Source: Mucilaginibacter agri
Lineage (GTDB): Bacteria; Bacteroidota; Bacteroidia; Sphingobacteriales; Sphingobacteriaceae
Length of the DNA stretch: 64,000 nt
Direction of reading: 5' to 3'
Assembly: GCF_009928685.1 (NCBI RefSeq)
Contig: NZ_WWEO01000043.1
Coordinates: forward strand, 372,001-436,000
Part shown: piece after piece, positions 63,708-64,000 of the stretch
Position numbering within the stretch: position 1 is the first letter of the stretch
Layout: every line of letters begins with the position of its first letter
The notes under the pieces: model-generated
The model's database searches: none
Seen by the model: only the letters and a program-made list of their open reading frames with translations
What the model was told of the DNA's origin: nothing
Position numbers and translations under genes: made by a program

Positions 63708-64000
63708 ATGGCAAAGATCCATTATAAGACTATCGAAGAGATAGAGCTCATAAGAGAAAGTTCTTTACTTGTTTCAAAAACACTTGGAGAGGTAGCTAAG
63801 GTTATCGCTCCAGGTGTTAAAACTATAGCTTTAAACAAGCTTGCCGAAGAGTTTATCCGCGACAATGGCGGTGTCCCTGCTTTCCTTAATTATCATGGCT
63901 TCCCTTATTCGTTGTGCATTTCGCCTAACGACCAGGTTGTGCATGGTTTTCCAGGCCAGCAGGAATTAAAGGAAGGCGACCTGATCTCTGTAGATTGTGG
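63708..64000 (+). CDS. map: Methionine aminopeptidase type I (N-terminal part)
   Basis: The first 97 codons of a gene cut by the right edge. MAKIHYKTIEEIELIRESSL, then GVPAFLNYHGFPYSLCISPN and QVVHGFPG followed by LKEGDLISVDCG, are diagnostic; the last Asp is the first metal ligand region. It removes the initiator Met. Its place after secY, before infA and rpmJ, is usual. Confidence 0.95.
   Translation, partial: MAKIHYKTIEEIELIRESSLLVSKTLGEVAKVIAPGVKTIALNKLAEEFIRDNGGVPAFLNYHGFPYSLCISPNDQVVHGFPGQQELKEGDLISVDC

Noticed and set aside
1-64000. CRISPR array, integrase, transposase, prophage or rRNA operon
   Set aside because: No regularly spaced direct repeats, no recombinase or transposase motif and no rRNA sequence was found. 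The repeats seen are dispersed and palindromic.

Overview
The window reads as chromosome from a Bacteroidota bacterium, most likely family Sphingobacteriaceae (Mucilaginibacter or Pedobacter relative). Evidence: TonB-type and OMP_b-brl outer-membrane proteins, a GLPGLI-family protein, a DUF2723 membrane protein, promoters of the TTTG-N18-20-TAnnTTTG type, few Shine-Dalgarno sites, and palindromic intergenic repeats of several families. The genus is an inference; no 16S rRNA gene is present.

Layout. 1-4645: an FAD/NAD(P)-binding protein (cut by the window edge), a UBP-type zinc finger protein, an outer-membrane beta-barrel protein and a GLPGLI protein. 5183-14211: a potassium-uptake locus made of an NtrC-type response regulator, an unnamed 27-aa membrane peptide, kdpF, kdpA, kdpB, kdpC, a KdpD-like sensor with no kinase, and a separate HAMP/PAS histidine kinase. 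14330-17814: a bacteriophytochrome kinase, two tiny paralogous lipoproteins, and a lipoprotein with a palindrome in its promoter. 17981-24517: a surface protein with macroglobulin-like and TonB-plug parts but no barrel, a periplasmic protein, accA, a DUF4304 gene that looks like an island, and a cupin/monooxygenase pair. 24908-41166: a DUF2723 membrane protein, tRNA-Gln, prs, L25, pth, a second outer-membrane receptor, an ArsC-like protein, an M1 peptidase, a three-gene operon (Lgt-like, radical SAM, small membrane protein), a sulfurtransferase and a TPR protein.

41437-64000: the str/S10/spc ribosomal supercluster. rpsL-rpsG-fusA-rpsJ come first and end at a terminator. About 8 kb of unrelated genes follow (EVE-like protein, ABC permease, two small envelope or unknown proteins, prephenate dehydrogenase, M1 peptidase). 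rplC through secY and map then resume from a strong promoter of their own. S3 has a long Gly/Arg-rich tail.

The points most worth following up are: the operon joining a catalytically divergent Lgt homologue to a radical SAM enzyme resembling tetraether-lipid synthase (36812-39208); the potassium system with a split KdpD and an NtrC-type regulator in place of KdpE; the interrupted S10 operon; a regulatory motif (TTAGTTA-N4-ATGTTAAA) found at exactly the same distance before two large outer-membrane protein genes; and several families of intergenic repeats, some lying inside the ribosomal and kdp operons.
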